Assembly: GCF_000835165.1 (NCBI RefSeq)
Contig: NZ_CP007790.1
Coordinates: 2,542,001 to 2,606,000 of the forward strand
From: Corynebacterium marinum DSM 44953
GTDB taxonomy: Bacteria; Actinomycetota; Actinomycetes; Mycobacteriales; Mycobacteriaceae
Direction of reading: 5' to 3'
Length of the DNA stretch: 64,000 nucleotides
Shown here: positions 41,695-50,342 of the stretch, piece after piece
How the letters are laid out: every line of letters starts with the position of its first letter
How positions within the stretch are numbered: the first letter of the stretch is position 1
Notes under the pieces: generated by a model
Seen by the model: the letters and a program-made list of their open reading frames with translations, nothing else
The model's database searches: none
What the model was told of the DNA's origin: nothing
Program-made: the position numbers and the translations under genes

Positions 41695-43265
41695 TACGGC
41701 TCAATCTCCGCTTGAGAAGAAGCTACCTGCTGATCTGGTCCTTCGCGCTGTGGACCTTTCTCGCAGTTTTCCCGCCCGCCTACGAAAACTATTACCCGAC
41801 CCCCGCCGACCGGGCGTCGTTCGTAGCAGGCATGAAGCAAAACTCAGGAATGACCGCCATGTGGGGCCCTCTTGAGGAACCGGGGGATCTGGGGCAGATC
41901 GTCATGTGGGAGGCGGGCTCGATGATGATCATCCTCGGATCAGTCATGTCAGTACTGCTGATCGTCGGACTTCACCGGAAGGAGGAGCACCAGGGGAACA
42001 TGGAATTGAGGCGGTCGACGGGCATCAGGGCGACCGCTCCCGCCGCCGCCGCGATCATCACGACCGCAATCGCCTCACTGATCATGGGTGCCGGAAGCGC
42101 CCTCGTACTGTGGACGTCCGGGATGTACGTCGATGAGATGCCCCCTGAGGGTGCAGCAACCTCGGGCGCCGTCATCGCGTTGACAATGATGGGTTCCGCC
42201 GTCTTGGCGCAGCTGGTCCTGTTGTTCGTCCGGAACCCTGCTTCCATCACCCGCGTCGCACTGGTCACCGTCGCCTCTTCTTTCCTACTCAGGGCCCTGG
42301 CGGATTCCGAGGACATCGGCTGGCTGAACTGGTTTTCGCCCCTCGGGTGGAAGACGATAGTTCAGCCGTATGTAGCCGACAACTGGGGGGCCCTGGGGAT
42401 CCTCGCTGGGATCTGCCTCGCGGGAGCGACCGTCGCGACGGCCGCAGAACGGTTCCGCGAATACGGGCGACCGCTTGCCGCCCTGCCCGCGTTGCCGCAA
42501 TCCCGGAACAAACGGATACGAGGGCCGGTGCATCTGGCGATCGTGCTCAACAGGGGCACCGTGATCACCTGGACCCTCGTAATCGCCGGTCTCACCGCAT
42601 ACTTCATCGCACTCACCGGATCGCTGAGTGAATGGATGGAAACACAGGCGAACGTGGGCCAGGTATTCAAGGAGATGTTCGGGGCGGGCGATATGAAGAC
42701 CGAGTTCATCGCGTACGTGGCCAAGCTCTGCGGCATCCTCGTGGCGACCATGGGTGTTCAGACGATTGTCACCTACCGGGGCGGCGAGCTCGACAGGACC
42801 GTCGATCTCCAGCGTTCTGCCGGAATTCGAGGCTGGGTCCCTCTGGGCGTTTCCGGACTAGTGGCCGGGGCCGCCGTACTGCTCGGAACATTGGCGGTGT
42901 TTCTGGGCGGCCGGGTCGGGCTCTGGACGCAGGAGTCAACCACCTCAGGTGACTACGCCAACCTTCTTCCCGCCGCCTGGTCACAGCTGGCACCGGCTCT
43001 GCTCCTCACCGCGGTCGCGGTCGCGGTCGTAGGGTGGCTCCCGGCGCTGACCCACGTCGCCTGGGTTCCGGTTGTTTCCGCCGCCATGCTCACTCTGTTC
43101 GGCCCGGTTCTCGACGCACCCGAATGGCTCATCGACCTTTCACCTTTCGAGTACGTAGTGAAAGTGGATGACGGTTCCTGGGGCATCCACTTCCGCATGG
43201 CGCTGTCGGGACTCAGCCTCGCCGTGCTCGGGCTGTGGGGCGCCAACCGCCGGGAGATCAGGTGA
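41691..43265 (+). CDS. ABC-2 exporter permease (polyketide-antibiotic exporter type)
   Basis: A 524-residue permease with about twelve membrane segments in two similar halves, as in the actinobacterial exporters annotated for polyketide antibiotics. First half: YLLIWSFALWTFLAVFPPAYENYYPT, EEHQGNMELRRSTGIRAT; the second repeats the pattern with NRGTVITWTLVIAGLTAYFIALTG and GGELDRTVDLQRSAGIRGW. It is coupled to the ATPase gene by a 4-base overlap. An MSHSP-like tail is absent; the protein ends LGLWGANRREIR. Substrate unknown. Confidence 0.85.
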   Translation: MIRLNLRLRRSYLLIWSFALWTFLAVFPPAYENYYPTPADRASFVAGMKQNSGMTAMWGPLEEPGDLGQIVMWEAGSMMIILGSVMSVLLIVGLHRKEEHQGNMELRRSTGIRATAPAAAAIITTAIASLIMGAGSALVLWTSGMYVDEMPPEGAATSGAVIALTMMGSAVLAQLVLLFVRNPASITRVALVTVASSFLLRALADSEDIGWLNWFSPLGWKTIVQPYVADNWGALGILAGICLAGATVATAAERFREYGRPLAALPALPQSRNKRIRGPVHLAIVLNRGTVITWTLVIAGLTAYFIALTGSLSEWMETQANVGQVFKEMFGAGDMKTEFIAYVAKLCGILVATMGVQTIVTYRGGELDRTVDLQRSAGIRGWVPLGVSGLVAGAAVLLGTLAVFLGGRVGLWTQESTTSGDYANLLPAAWSQLAPALLLTAVAVAVVGWLPALTHVAWVPVVSAAMLTLFGPVLDAPEWLIDLSPFEYVVKVDDGSWGIHFRMALSGLSLAVLGLWGANRREIR

Positions 43266-43609
43266 GCCCGTACCCACGTCGGATAGCGGAGTAGCCTTGA
43301 GGCGCTCAGCTCCGGGGGAGTGGCGGCAGGAACCGCTGACTTCCCTGGGAGATCGCGGTCCGGCGAAAAATATTGGCGCCGGGAACGCCCATCGGGTTAA
43401 GTCACAGTGACTTTACACAGGTAAGCATTGATCCCGGTGACTTGAGTAGAGTTTCATCACTAGGATAATAATTCAACAATAGGGAAACCAATTCGTTGAT
43501 TAAACCTAATATTTCTATCCCCCATACTCAACCTAAAATATTATCGGGGCGGGAAATCTTTTCCCACAACCATCTCACCAACACTGCAGATCAGGGGCAT
43601 AATGAGGTC
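43266..43609. other. AT-rich intergenic region with palindrome and promoter
   Basis: No gene is visible in these 344 bases, and the right half is much richer in A+T than the surroundings. It holds the palindrome AAGTCACAGTGACTT (43399-43413), a repeat of GTGACTT 30 bases further on (43437-43443), and a promoter-like TTGAGT (43442-43447), 16-base spacer, GATAAT (43464-43469). The Rieske lipoprotein gene starts at 43610, so its 5' leader would be about 135 bases. Confidence 0.55.
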
Positions 43610-43990
43610 ATGTCTGAATCTCATTCACTTTGCAACCGACGCATGTTCCTGCTCGGAACGGCCACCACTTTCGCGGGCGCGTTTCTGGCGGCCTGCGGCA
43701 GCGAACCGAGCGTGGAGGTTGCGGCCGCGGACGTGCCGGTGGGCAGCGCGGCCATCTTCGATGGTTTCATCATTGCACAGCCCACCGTGGGCACATACGT
43801 AGCCTACTCCCAAGCGTGCCCGCACCAGCGTAACCCCATCACCGAGGTGGAGGGGGACACCGTCCGATGCACCGCTCACAACTCGGTGTTCAACATCACC
43901 GACGGTTCGGTCGTCTCGGGGGTGGCGCGGGACCCGCTAATTCCGGCGAAGCTGGAGCAGGCGGGCGGCAGGCTGAACGTCAGAAACTAG
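43610..43990 (+). CDS. Tat-exported Rieske lipoprotein
   Basis: A 126-residue exported protein. The N-terminus has a twin-arginine signal NRRMFLLGTATTFAGAFLAAC with lipobox cysteine 29, so it is folded and loaded with its cluster before export and then lipid-anchored outside. The Rieske ligands are Cys70-x-His72 (ACPHQRNPI) and Cys87-x2-His90 (RCTAHNSVF). ATG with GAGG four bases upstream. It overlaps the convergent oxidoreductase gene by 11 bases. An extracytoplasmic redox role is likely; its partner is unknown. Confidence 0.87.
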   Translation: MSESHSLCNRRMFLLGTATTFAGAFLAACGSEPSVEVAAADVPVGSAAIFDGFIIAQPTVGTYVAYSQACPHQRNPITEVEGDTVRCTAHNSVFNITDGSVVSGVARDPLIPAKLEQAGGRLNVRN

Positions 43991-45071
43991 CGCGGGCGTA
44001 GGAGCCCGGGTAAGGGATCTCCTCCCGCCTCAGCCCGAGTTCGTGAGCAGCCCGCAGCGGCCAAGCGGCGTCGAGGAGGGCTGCGCGGCCGATGAGGACG
44101 GCGTCGGCAAGCGACTCGTCGAGGATCTCCTGCGCCTGCTGCGGCTCGGTAATCAAACCGACGGCAGCGGTGGGGATGCCTGCGCCCCGTCGGATCTCGG
44201 CGGCGAAAGGGACCTGGTAGCCGGGGCCGACCGGGATGTCGGCGCGCGAGGCGCCGCCCGTGGTGACGTCGATCAGGTCGACCCCTTCATCTCTGAGGAG
44301 GCCGGCCAGGCTCACCGTCTGCGCGAGATCCCATGCGCCGTCAATCCAGTCGGTGGCGGAGAGCCGGACGATCAGGGGCATGCCCTCGGGGATGGCCGCG
44401 CGCACGGCGGCGGCGACCCGACGGATGAGACGGGTGCGGTTGTTGAAGGAGCCGCCCCATTCATCGGTGCGGTGGTTGGCCAGGGGAGTGAGGAACTGGT
44501 GCAGGAGGTAACCGTGGGCGCCGTGGATCTCGACGGTGTCGAAACCCGCGCGGACGGCGCGCTCCGCGGAGGCGGCGAATTGCCCGGGGACGGCTTGGAT
44601 TTCGGCGGGCGTCATTTCCCGCGGGACGGCGAGGCCGTCGTTGGCCACCGCGGAGGGGCCCAGAGCCACCCAGCCGCCGTGGCTGACGGGGATGGTGCCG
44701 GTGTCATCGACGGGCTTCTGGCCGGGGCGGGCCGGTACGGTGGAGGCCTTGCGTCCTGCGTGGTTGAGTTGGATGCCCATTTTCGCCCCCTGGGAATGGG
44801 CGAAGCGCACGATGCGGGCCCAGGCCTCTTCCTGCCGGTCGTTCCAGAGTCCGGTGCACAGGGGGGAAATACGGCCCTCCGGGACGACGCCGGTGGACTC
44901 CGCGATGATGAGGCCGAAACCGCCGGCGGCGCGGGCGCCGTAATGCACGGTGTGCCAGTCCTCGGGCGTTCCGTCGGCGTCGAAGGCGTGGTACTGGCAC
45001 ATGGGTGGCAGCCAGACACGGTTGCGGATTTCCAGGTTGCGGAGACGGAGGGGGGAGAAGAGTGACGTCAT
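43980..45071 (-). CDS. NADH:flavin oxidoreductase, old yellow enzyme family
   Basis: A 363-residue FMN TIM-barrel ene-reductase of the YqjM/XenA type. It starts SLFSPLRLRNLEIRNRVWLPPMCQY, a YqjM-like beginning, and has IQLNHAGRKAS, DTVEIHGAHGYLLHQFLTPL, NHRTDEWGGSFNNRTRL and GRAALLDAAWPLRAAHELG. It reduces activated alkenes or nitro compounds; the natural substrate is unknown. The ATG at 45071 has AAGGTAGG close upstream; the very long open frame continuing to 46370 is antisense to the transporter and not real. Divergent from the BASS gene with a shared 36-base control region. Confidence 0.92.
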   Translation of the reverse strand: MTSLFSPLRLRNLEIRNRVWLPPMCQYHAFDADGTPEDWHTVHYGARAAGGFGLIIAESTGVVPEGRISPLCTGLWNDRQEEAWARIVRFAHSQGAKMGIQLNHAGRKASTVPARPGQKPVDDTGTIPVSHGGWVALGPSAVANDGLAVPREMTPAEIQAVPGQFAASAERAVRAGFDTVEIHGAHGYLLHQFLTPLANHRTDEWGGSFNNRTRLIRRVAAAVRAAIPEGMPLIVRLSATDWIDGAWDLAQTVSLAGLLRDEGVDLIDVTTGGASRADIPVGPGYQVPFAAEIRRGAGIPTAAVGLITEPQQAQEILDESLADAVLIGRAALLDAAWPLRAAHELGLRREEIPYPGSYARASF

Positions 45072-45107
45072 ATGACCTACCTTAGGTCGGGTCGTACACT
45101 TCAAGGC
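45072..45107. promoter_or_regulatory. Divergent control region with operator-like repeat
   Basis: GACCTA-CCT-TAGGTC (45074-45088) lies between the divergent oxidoreductase and transporter genes. On the plus strand, ATGACC (45072-45077), 17 bases and TACACT (45095-45100) form a promoter ending 7 bases before the transporter ATG, which suggests a leaderless transcript. The repeat covers that -35 and the oxidoreductase RBS. Confidence 0.5.
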
Positions 45108-46091
45108 ATGTTGTCCCGACTCAAGCGGACTGACCCGCTCATCGTCCTGATTATCCTTGCGGTGGTGGCGGCGATCATCGCCCCGGCGCGCGGTAGCTTC
45201 GCGGAGTGGTTCGCCACAGCGACGAACATCGCGATTGCGCTGCTCTTCTTCCTCTACGGCGCACGCCTGTCCACCAGAGAGGCAATCAAGGGCCTCATGC
45301 ACTGGCGTCTGCATCTCCTCATTCTGGCGTTCACGTTCCTGGTGTTCCCGTTGATCGGGCTGGCCCTCAAACCCCTGACACTGGTCATCTCCGAGGATCT
45401 GTACATGGGCATCCTCTTCATGACGCTCGTCCCCTCCACCGTCCAGTCGTCCGTGGCCTTCACGTCGATCGCGCGGGGCAACTTCGCGGGCGCCATCGTG
45501 GCGGCGAGTGCCTCGAACCTGGCGGGCGTGTTCCTCACGCCGATACTGGTGATGCTGCTGCTGTCCCGGGGCGACGGGATCAACGTCGACGCGCAGGTCT
45601 TCCTCGACATCGCCGTGCTGCTGCTCCTGCCGTTCGTTCTCGGCCAGATTCTGCGCAAGTGGGTGAAGGGGATCGCGGCGAACAAGGCGACGAAGATCGT
45701 CGACCGCGGCTCCATCACCATGGTCGTCTATTCGGCGTTCTCGGCGGGCATGGTCGCGGGCGTGTGGTCCCAGGTGTCGGCGGGGGAGATCGCCTTCCTC
45801 ATTGTCTTCTCCATCGTTCTGGTGGCCATCATGCTCTGGCTCACCCGGTTCACCGCGCTCCGCCTGGGATTCAACCAGAAGGACATGAAGGCGATCCAGT
45901 TCTGTGGCACGAAGAAGTCGCTGGCGACCGGTTTGCCGATGGCGTCCGTCATCTTCGGCGGCGCCAGCATCGGCCTCCTCATCCTGCCGTTGATGATCTT
46001 CCACCAGGTCCAGCTGATGATGTGCTCCTGGCTCGCGGCCCGTTACGCCCGCCAGGCGCCGCCCCGCAAGCCGGTCACTCTCAGTTCCTGA
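45108..46091 (+). CDS. Bile acid:sodium symporter-family (BASS/YfeH) transporter
   Basis: A 327-residue protein with about nine to ten membrane segments of the SBF-like group (PF13593 type). Marks: LLFFLYGARLSTREAIKGLMHWRLHL, GILFMTLVPSTVQSSVAFTSIARGNFAGA, ASNLAGVFLTPI, FCGTKKSLATGLPMASVIFG. Despite the family name, bacterial members move many organic acids; the substrate is unknown. The start at 45108 (MLSRLKRTD) fits a leaderless transcript; the ORF extends upstream to 45072 without support. Pairing with an ene-reductase may mean a shared substrate or inducer. Confidence 0.86.
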   Translation: MLSRLKRTDPLIVLIILAVVAAIIAPARGSFAEWFATATNIAIALLFFLYGARLSTREAIKGLMHWRLHLLILAFTFLVFPLIGLALKPLTLVISEDLYMGILFMTLVPSTVQSSVAFTSIARGNFAGAIVAASASNLAGVFLTPILVMLLLSRGDGINVDAQVFLDIAVLLLLPFVLGQILRKWVKGIAANKATKIVDRGSITMVVYSAFSAGMVAGVWSQVSAGEIAFLIVFSIVLVAIMLWLTRFTALRLGFNQKDMKAIQFCGTKKSLATGLPMASVIFGGASIGLLILPLMIFHQVQLMMCSWLAARYARQAPPRKPVTLSS

Positions 46092-46118
46092 TTGCTTTTC
46101 GACGCCCCACGACGCACG

Positions 46119-46439
46119 ATGTTTCACGTGAAACCGAACATCCACGTCCGCATTGAACTGTCCGTCCCCGGCGCCGGCTCCATCATCCACGTTGCCGAGC
46201 TCGTCGAGATGGACCCCCACACCTGCGCCATGATCCGCATTATCGAGCTGGACCCCTCGGAAATCATCCGGGGCGCGGCCACCCAGGAGAAGTCGGCGGG
46301 CATGGCCAATGCGCCCAGCCCGGTGGTGCCCCACCCCGACACCTATGCCGAGTTCCCCGACATCGAGCACCGCTTCCTCAGCGCGGAGGAATTCGAAGGA
46401 CTGTGGGCGGAGGCCGCCGCGGCTTTCCCCGAGCTCTAG
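46119..46439 (+). CDS. Small hypothetical protein starting within parS
   Basis: A 106-residue acidic, soluble protein with no family that I recognise. The start ATG overlaps parS site D, so its first residues MFHVKP are the reading of the palindrome. Later parts: IRIELSVPGAGSIIHVAELVEMD, then a flexible Pro/Ala stretch and a C-terminal EFPDIEHRFLSAEEFEGLWAEAAAAF. No RBS is visible before the ATG. It ends 4 bases into the convergent azlD gene. Confidence reflects codon regularity and clean fit between its neighbours. Confidence 0.62.
   Translation: MFHVKPNIHVRIELSVPGAGSIIHVAELVEMDPHTCAMIRIIELDPSEIIRGAATQEKSAGMANAPSPVVPHPDTYAEFPDIEHRFLSAEEFEGLWAEAAAAFPEL
46120..46135. other. parS site D
   Basis: TGTTTCACGTGAAACC matches the 16-bp parS consensus at 15 positions. 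It overlaps the start codon of the small hypothetical gene downstream of the BASS transporter. Confidence 0.9.
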
Positions 46440-46777
46440 AAGACGAAGTTCACCAGGCCCATGTAGGCCAGGGTTCCGCCGAGGATGGAGAGCCCGGAGT
46501 CCCGCCGCCAGGCGTGCAATCCGAGGGTCACCGCCACCCCGAGCAACGCCGCCGGTACTCCGCCGGGCGCTCCCACCTGGCCGAAGAGCGTGTACACGAC
46601 GAGCACCGTCATCACACCCACCGGCATCATCCTGCCGAGCAGGGCGAAGAACTGGTTCCCCCGCAGCGCCGAGACGAACGTGAAGGGGAGCCAGCGCAGG
46701 GCGAGCGTGATCACGCCGATAGGGATGAGAACGGCGAAGACCTCGGTGAGGGTCACGCCCTCGGGAAGCCCGTACAT
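46436..46777 (-). CDS. azlD: Branched-chain amino acid export subunit AzlD/BrnE
   Basis: A 113-residue, four-segment membrane protein, the small partner of AzlC/BrnF. It shows LIPIGVITLALRWLPFTFVSAL and RMMPVGVMTVLVVYTLFG, characteristic of AzlD. It overlaps the azlC stop, so the two are translated together. The BrnFE pair of C. glutamicum exports isoleucine, leucine, valine and methionine; the same is expected but not proven here (no lrp gene is adjacent). Confidence 0.85.
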   Translation of the reverse strand: MYGLPEGVTLTEVFAVLIPIGVITLALRWLPFTFVSALRGNQFFALLGRMMPVGVMTVLVVYTLFGQVGAPGGVPAALLGVAVTLGLHAWRRDSGLSILGGTLAYMGLVNFVF

Positions 46778-47463
46778 CAGACCCGCCACTCCAGGGCCTT
46801 GTCCAGGCCGGGGGAGACGTGGCGCCCGATGAGCACGAGGAAGTAGGCGCTCAGCGCGACCATGAGCAGCTGGCCCGGCGCCGCCAGGCCCGCCAGGATA
46901 GCCAGGCCGCCGGCGAGCAGGATGAGGGAGAGGTCGCGGTTGTTGCGGAACGTCTCCCATGCAAGGACGACGAACAGGGCGACGAGCGCGAACTCCATGC
47001 CCTTGATCCCCGGTGGGATGATCAGGCCGGCCAGCGCCCCCACGATGCCGGGGAGGACCCACATCAGCTGGCAGAAGATCTGGACCGTGAGGACGTGCAC
47101 TCCGCTGGCGGGTCGGCGGGCGGAGGCGATGGCGTAGGACTCGTCGGTGAGCGCGTAGGTGGAGTAGGCGCGCCCCGCGCGGCTGTCAACAAGGTGGCGG
47201 GGGAAGGTCAACCCGTAGAAGATGTGCCGGAAATTGACCATGAAACCGGTGATTGCGGCCGAGACGGGGCCGACGCCCGCGGTGATGAGGTTGATCGCCA
47301 GGTACTCCATGGAGCCGGCGTAGATGAGCACCGAGAAAATCGGCGTCCACCACCAGGCGAAGCCGACCTGGGTCATCAGCAGTCCGAAAGCCAGCCCCAG
47401 GGGAATGAGTCCGAGTGCGACTGCCCAGCTGTCCCGGATTCCCCCGCGGATCTGGTCGATCAA
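46777..47463 (-). CDS. azlC: Branched-chain amino acid exporter AzlC/BrnF
   Basis: A 228-residue membrane protein of the AzlC family: WAVALGLIPLGLAFGLLMTQVGF, IFSVLIYAGSMEYLAINLI, ITGFMVNFRHIFYGLTFP and ALTDESYAIASARRP. The only start that fits the length and the preceding gene is TTG at 47463 (LIDQIRGGIRDS), whose TTGA overlaps the yqgE stop; the upstream continuation is a shadow of yqgE. It ends with a one-base overlap to azlD (position 46777). Confidence 0.84.
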   Translation of the reverse strand: MIDQIRGGIRDSWAVALGLIPLGLAFGLLMTQVGFAWWWTPIFSVLIYAGSMEYLAINLITAGVGPVSAAITGFMVNFRHIFYGLTFPRHLVDSRAGRAYSTYALTDESYAIASARRPASGVHVLTVQIFCQLMWVLPGIVGALAGLIIPPGIKGMEFALVALFVVLAWETFRNNRDLSLILLAGGLAILAGLAAPGQLLMVALSAYFLVLIGRHVSPGLDKALEWRV

Positions 47464-48071
47464 TTGTCCGCCAGGTCCGCCGGGAACGTGGAGAACAGCG
47501 GGAGGGGCATCTGCTGCCGGCGCATGACGTCGCCCCACAGGTCGGTGCGTCCGGGGACGACGACATCGGTGGGCAGGGCGGGGGTGACGTACCAGTCGCC
47601 GCGTTCGATCTCCCCGTCGAGCTGGCCGGGGGCCCACTCTGCGTACCCGGCGAACAGGCGCATGCCTTCGACGAATTCGGCGATGGAGCCGGGGTCGGCG
47701 CGCAGGTCGACGTGGGCGAGGCGGTTGGCCAGGCGGTTGAGGTGCGGGACCTCGTCCATGTCCACCCCCGCCTTGGTCATGGCCAGGCCGACGACGGACT
47801 GCTGGTTGAGGGGGCCGCCGATGTAGAGGGCCTGGGGCTTGGCGACGGCGGGCAGCCACTCCGGCATGACGTTGAACACCGCCAGGTCGCTCCGCGACGC
47901 GAGGTTGACGCCGAAGGTCAACTGCTCGTTGTGCTCGATGATGAGCACCACGGATCGGTTGAACTCCTCGGACAGCATGCCGGGGGCTGCCACCAGCAGC
48001 ATGCCCGGGGCGGGATCGTTGCGCTCGAGGGCGTTGAAGAGACGGTCGGCGTAGAAATCTGACATGGACAC
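47460..48071 (-). CDS. yqgE: UPF0301/AlgH family protein
   Basis: A 203-residue YqgE/AlgH-type protein of unknown biochemical role. Conserved parts: PGMLLVAAPGMLSEEFNRSVVLIIEHNEQLTFGVNLA, IGGPLNQQSVVGLAM, RLFAGYAEWAPGQLDGEIERGDWYVTPAL and ELWGDVMRRQ-like DLWGDVMRRQQ. GTG at 48071 is the start because AGGAGG stands 8 bases upstream; the ATG at 48065 is too far. Same strand as pcnA (16 bases downstream of it) and azlCD. Confidence 0.9.
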   Translation of the reverse strand: MSMSDFYADRLFNALERNDPAPGMLLVAAPGMLSEEFNRSVVLIIEHNEQLTFGVNLASRSDLAVFNVMPEWLPAVAKPQALYIGGPLNQQSVVGLAMTKAGVDMDEVPHLNRLANRLAHVDLRADPGSIAEFVEGMRLFAGYAEWAPGQLDGEIERGDWYVTPALPTDVVVPGRTDLWGDVMRRQQMPLPLFSTFPADLADN

Positions 48072-48086
48072 AGCGACTACCTCCTG

Positions 48087-49556
48087 TTAGCTCTTGCCCT
48101 GTGACTGTTCAGCTTCCCACCACGTGCGCAGTTCCGCAATTGCATCGTCGCGTTCGAGCGGGCCGCGTTCCAGCCGCAGCTCCTTGAGGAACTGCCAGGC
48201 GCGGCCTACGGCGGGCCCGGCGGGGAGGTCGAGGATGGTCATGATCTCGTTGCCGTCGAGGTCGGGGCGCACGCGGTCGAGGTCCTCCCGGGCGGCGATG
48301 TCGGCGATCCGCTCCTCCAGGTGGTCGTAGGTGCGCTGGAGGCGGGCGGCCTTGCGCTGGTTGCGGGTGGTGGAATCCGCCCGGACGAGCTTGTGCAGGC
48401 GGGGGAGCAGCTGACCGGCGTCGGTGACGTAGCGGCGGACGGCGGAATCGGTCCACTGGCCTTCCCCGAAGCCGTAGAAGCGCATGTGCAGGTACACCAG
48501 CTGGCTGATGTCCGCGACCATCTGTTTCGGGTACTTCAGTCCGCGGAGCCGCCGCCGGACGAGCTTGGCGCCCACGACCTCGTGGTGGTGGAAGGTGACG
48601 CGGCCGTCGTCGTTGAAGGCGCGGGTCTGCGGTTTGCCGCAGTCGTGGAGCAGCGCCGCCCAGCGCAGGACGAGGTCGGGTCCGTCCTCCTCCTGCTCCA
48701 TGGCCTGGCGCAGCACCTGCATGGAGTGCGCGTAGACGTCCTTGTGCTGGTGGTGCTCGTCTTTCATGTCGCGCATGGCGGGGATCTCGGGGAAGATGTG
48801 CGCGGCGATGCCGGTGTTGACCAGGAGGTTGAGGCCGGTCCACGGGGCGGCGCCCGTCATCAGCTTGTTCAGCTCCAGCTGGATGCGTTCGACGGTGATG
48901 CGGTTGATCTGCCCGGACATGTCGGTCATGGCCTTCTTCACCCGGTCGGCCACGTTGAATCCGAGGTGGGAGACGAAGCGGGCGGCGCGGAGCATGCGCA
49001 GCGGATCGTCGTGGAAGGAGATCTCCGGGGTGTCGGGGGTGTCGAGCCGCTTGTTCACCAGGTCGTCGAGGCCGCCGACGGGGTCGTGGAAACGGCCGGT
49101 GAGGGAACCGCGGTCGTCGAGAAGCAGCTCGACGGCCATGGCGTTGATGCGGAAGTCGCGGCGGACGAGGTCGCCCTCGAGCGTGTCGCCGAAGACGACC
49201 TCGGGGTTGCGGCTCTGGCCGTCGTAGGTGTCGGCGCGGAAGGTGGTGATCTCGACCTGCTGGCCGCGGTGCTGGGCAGAGACGGTGCCGAAGTCGATGC
49301 CGGTGTCCCACACGGTGCCGGCCCAGGACTCGAGGATCTCCTTGAGCACGTCGGGGCGGGCGGGGGTGGTGAAATCGAGGTCGTCGCCGAGGCGGCCGAG
49401 GATGGCGTCGCGGACGGAACCTCCGACGAGGTAGAGCGGCAGGTCTCGGGCGGTGAACTCGGCGACGAGGTCGGCGAGCACATCCTCCAGGGACGAGATC
49501 GCCTGCTCGGCCTTCGCCAGGAGTGCCAGGGGAGTCAGAGATTCGTCGGGATTCAC
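48087..49556 (-). CDS. pcnA: CCA tRNA nucleotidyltransferase
   Basis: Adds or repairs the 3' CCA end of tRNAs. The 489 residues carry the class II nucleotidyltransferase signature [22 protein letters not shown] (GGxxRD and DxD), [35 protein letters not shown], and a C-terminal HD-type region ([14 protein letters not shown]). The start is set at GTG 49556 ([10 protein letters not shown]) although no strong RBS is seen; the frame runs further upstream only into the divergent Nudix gene. First of the pcnA-yqgE-azlCD run. Confidence 0.92.
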   Translation of the reverse strand: MNPDESLTPLALLAKAEQAISSLEDVLADLVAEFTARDLPLYLVGGSVRDAILGRLGDDLDFTTPARPDVLKEILESWAGTVWDTGIDFGTVSAQHRGQQVEITTFRADTYDGQSRNPEVVFGDTLEGDLVRRDFRINAMAVELLLDDRGSLTGRFHDPVGGLDDLVNKRLDTPDTPEISFHDDPLRMLRAARFVSHLGFNVADRVKKAMTDMSGQINRITVERIQLELNKLMTGAAPWTGLNLLVNTGIAAHIFPEIPAMRDMKDEHHQHKDVYAHSMQVLRQAMEQEEDGPDLVLRWAALLHDCGKPQTRAFNDDGRVTFHHHEVVGAKLVRRRLRGLKYPKQMVADISQLVYLHMRFYGFGEGQWTDSAVRRYVTDAGQLLPRLHKLVRADSTTRNQRKAARLQRTYDHLEERIADIAAREDLDRVRPDLDGNEIMTILDLPAGPAVGRAWQFLKELRLERGPLERDDAIAELRTWWEAEQSQGKS

Positions 49557-49595
49557 ACCTGTGGAGTCTACCGGGGACACGCGGTACCCAGGGAA

Positions 49596-49624
49596 TTCGG
49601 AATGGTCGTCGCAGCGGATACGAT
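49596..49624 (+). promoter_or_regulatory. Promoter of the Nudix gene
   Basis: TTCGGA (49596-49601), a 17-base spacer and TACGAT (49619-49624). The start point would fall at or next to the ATG at 49632, implying a leaderless mRNA. Confidence 0.5.
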
Positions 49625-49631
49625 CATGGGG

Positions 49632-50342
49632 ATGACTGAGAATGATCCCCAGGGCCCCAAGCGCCGGCGACGCCGCCGGTCGCGTCGTCGTGGTTCCGGA
49701 AATCAGTCGGGCGCGGCCCAGCAGAAGCCGGCCCAGAGCCCTTCCGAGCAGAAGGAGACGAAGGGCCGCCGACGCCGCCCGCAGCGCAACCAGCAGCGGA
49801 ACCCGCAGCGCAACCAGCACAAGGCCCAGCAGAACCGCATGGTCACCCGGGACGAGACGTCCGCGGGCGGGCTCGTGGTCTCGGGTCTCGCGGAGGCCGT
49901 CAACGACGCCGGCGAGGTCGATCTGGGCCGTATCTATGTGGCGCTCATCGGGCGCCTGGACCGCCGGGGCCGGCTGCTGTGGTCGATGCCCAAGGGCCAC
50001 GTGGAGCCGGACGAGGAGCTCGGCGCCACCGCGGAGCGCGAGGTCTGGGAGGAGACGGGCGTCTACGGGGAGACGTTCGCCGATCTGGGCGTGATCGACT
50101 ACTGGTTCGTCTCGGAGGGGGTGCGCATCCACAAGACAGTGCACCACCACCTGCTGCGTTTCGTCGACGGGGATCTCAACGACGAGGACCCGGAGGTGAC
50201 CGAGGTGGCGTGGATCCCGGTGTCGGAGCTCATCGAGCACCTGGCGTACGCGGATGAACGCAAGCTCGCGCGCACCGCGCACGATCTTCTGCCTGAGCTG
50301 GCGCGGGAGGAGAAGGCCGCAGGAAGGGCGACCCCGAGGTGA
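49632..50342 (+). CDS. Nudix hydrolase with arginine-rich N-terminal extension
   Basis: A 236-residue protein. The Nudix domain (from about residue 75) has the box [26 protein letters not shown] (G-x5-E-x7-REUxEExGU). The first ~70 residues are strongly basic, with [12 protein letters not shown] and Gln/Asn/Arg repeats, and look disordered and nucleic-acid-binding. ATG at 49632 is chosen from the leaderless promoter; 49602 and 49626 are in frame. The conserved place beside pcnA and before murJ is typical of actinobacteria. Substrate unknown; a nucleotide or RNA cap is possible. Confidence 0.86.
   Translation: MTENDPQGPKRRRRRRSRRRGSGNQSGAAQQKPAQSPSEQKETKGRRRRPQRNQQRNPQRNQHKAQQNRMVTRDETSAGGLVVSGLAEAVNDAGEVDLGRIYVALIGRLDRRGRLLWSMPKGHVEPDEELGATAEREVWEETGVYGETFADLGVIDYWFVSEGVRIHKTVHHHLLRFVDGDLNDEDPEVTEVAWIPVSELIEHLAYADERKLARTAHDLLPELAREEKAAGRATPR

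Noticed and set aside
45072..46370. Open frame antisense to the BASS transporter, continuous with the oxidoreductase gene (796 codons)
   Set aside because: Low-complexity Asp/Glu/Arg/His-rich translation typical of the reverse strand of GC-rich genes; the family start MTSLFSPLRL fits 45071.
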